Origin: Anaerolineae bacterium
GTDB taxonomy: Bacteria > Chloroflexota > Anaerolineae > JAAYZQ01
Direction: 5' to 3'
NCBI GenBank assembly: GCA_023544525.1
Contig: JAMJFU010000008.1
Span: forward strand, 1 to 41,582
Length of the DNA stretch: 41,582 nt
Below, one piece after another: positions 41,268-41,582 of the stretch. How positions within the stretch are numbered: position 1 is the first letter of the stretch; every line of letters begins with the position of its first letter. Position numbers and translations under genes: made by a program. Under the pieces are notes generated by a model. The model was given only the letters and a program-made list of their open reading frames with translations, ran no database searches and was not told the origin of the DNA.

Positions 41268-41459
41268 GTGATCTCGATCGCCGTCGGCCTGGCCATGGTG
41301 CTCAACTTCCTTGTCGCAGCCCTGGCCGGCGTCCTCGTGCCCCTGGGCTTGATGCGCATCAAGGTCGATCCGGCCCTGGCTTCCGCTGCCTTTGTGACCG
41401 CCCTGACCGATACCTTCAGCTTTCTCTTTTTCCTGGGGATCGCCACCCTGTTAATCTAG
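41268..41459 (+). pseudogene. 3' remnant of an mgtE-type magnesium transporter gene
   Basis: The 63-residue frame matches the last two transmembrane helices of MgtE: A-V-G-L-A-M-V-L-N-F-L-V-A-A-L-A-G, then V-P-L-G-L-M-R-I-K-V-D-P-A-L-A-S-A-A and V-T-A-L-T-D-T-F-S-F-L-F-F-L-G-I-A-T. The family has G-D-P-A-x-A-S and T-D-x-x-G-F at these places. The cytoplasmic CBS domains and first TM helices are missing, so no complete transporter can be made. A GTG at 41268 has GGGAG upstream, and the frame stays open back to 41199, so a short two-TM peptide could still be made. It ends with a normal TAG. Confidence 0.65.
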
Positions 41460-41582
41460 GGCAGCCGAGGACCATAGAACACTGCCCGCCGAAAACTCGA
41501 TGGCGCGGGCTGGATTATCAACAGGTCTTGGGGGACCGGGCCTGCTCCTGCATTTCGCTCAGGCCAGGTCAAACTCCTGGCC
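41460..41582. other. Non-coding end of window
   Basis: No gene start or conserved motif was seen in the last 123 bases. A weak GCCCGC/GCGGGC pairing is present but is too short to call a terminator. Confidence 0.3.

Noticed and set aside
1-41582. tRNA, rRNA or transposase genes
   Set aside because: I looked for conserved stems, the TpsiC loop and transposase motifs and saw none that could be supported.

Overview
The window is GC-rich, densely coded DNA that looks like a member of the Chloroflexota (Anaerolineae/Caldilineae-like). This is inferred from gene content: two FtsH proteases, a MutL-type ASKHA protein in a DUF6754-type membrane operon, zinc-ribbon proteins with repeated P-D-W-L motifs, large secreted proteins with lineage-typical C-termini (K-L-Y-L-P-L-V-V-R), and a solute-binding/VWA/PspA operon. 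No rRNA, tRNA, CRISPR array or transposase was recognised, and the window reads as a chromosomal segment.

Positions 1-4.6 kb (+ strand): a 5'-truncated M20 amidohydrolase, a small tyrosine-phosphatase-like protein, a Tat/lipoprotein DUF362 protein and an MttB-family methyltransferase without an in-frame amber codon. A 13-bp perfect hairpin separates them from a convergent 1374-residue secreted metallopeptidase-like/VWA protein (4.7-8.8 kb). At 9.3-13 kb are an orphan phosphohistidine swivel domain, a cytidylate-kinase-like protein with a clear promoter, and a membrane-anchored M6-like metallopeptidase preceded by a degenerate 7-bp tandem repeat.

Positions 13.2-22.1 kb (- strand): ftsH plus a V4R-domain protein, then an operon of IclR regulator, corrinoid protein, corrinoid reductive activator (ASKHA, 2Fe-2S) and EamA transporter, then a second ftsH. 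With the MttB-family protein 14 kb away, the IclR operon makes up the parts of a corrinoid-dependent demethylation pathway. The corrinoid gene is followed by a 44-bp near-identical copy of its own 3' end, ending in its own stop codon, apparently the scar of a lost tandem paralogue. A membrane pseudokinase and a YegS-like lipid kinase follow, the latter on the + strand.

Positions 25.1-32.5 kb (- strand): a P-loop ATPase fused to an OmpR-type winged helix, PspA, a solute-binding protein, a solute-binding/VWA fusion, a two-TM coiled-coil protein and a LivK-like lipoprotein. This looks like an envelope-sensing or stress module with its own regulator. A small sortase-substrate-like protein (L-A-D-T-G) precedes it.

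Positions 33.4-41.1 kb (- strand): a tightly packed, partly translationally coupled operon of a 98-residue protein, a DUF6754-like protein, a 4-5 TM protein, an 813-residue zinc-ribbon/acidic-repeat membrane protein, a second polytopic protein, a MutL-like ASKHA ATPase and a protein with lipoyl-like and KOW-like segments. No glutamate mutase subunits are present. This is the best candidate for an undescribed system. A 3' remnant of an mgtE-like gene ends the window. Seven candidate sigma-A promoters share an extended -10 element, six with the exact TGG triplet, which makes several transcription starts and start codons decidable.
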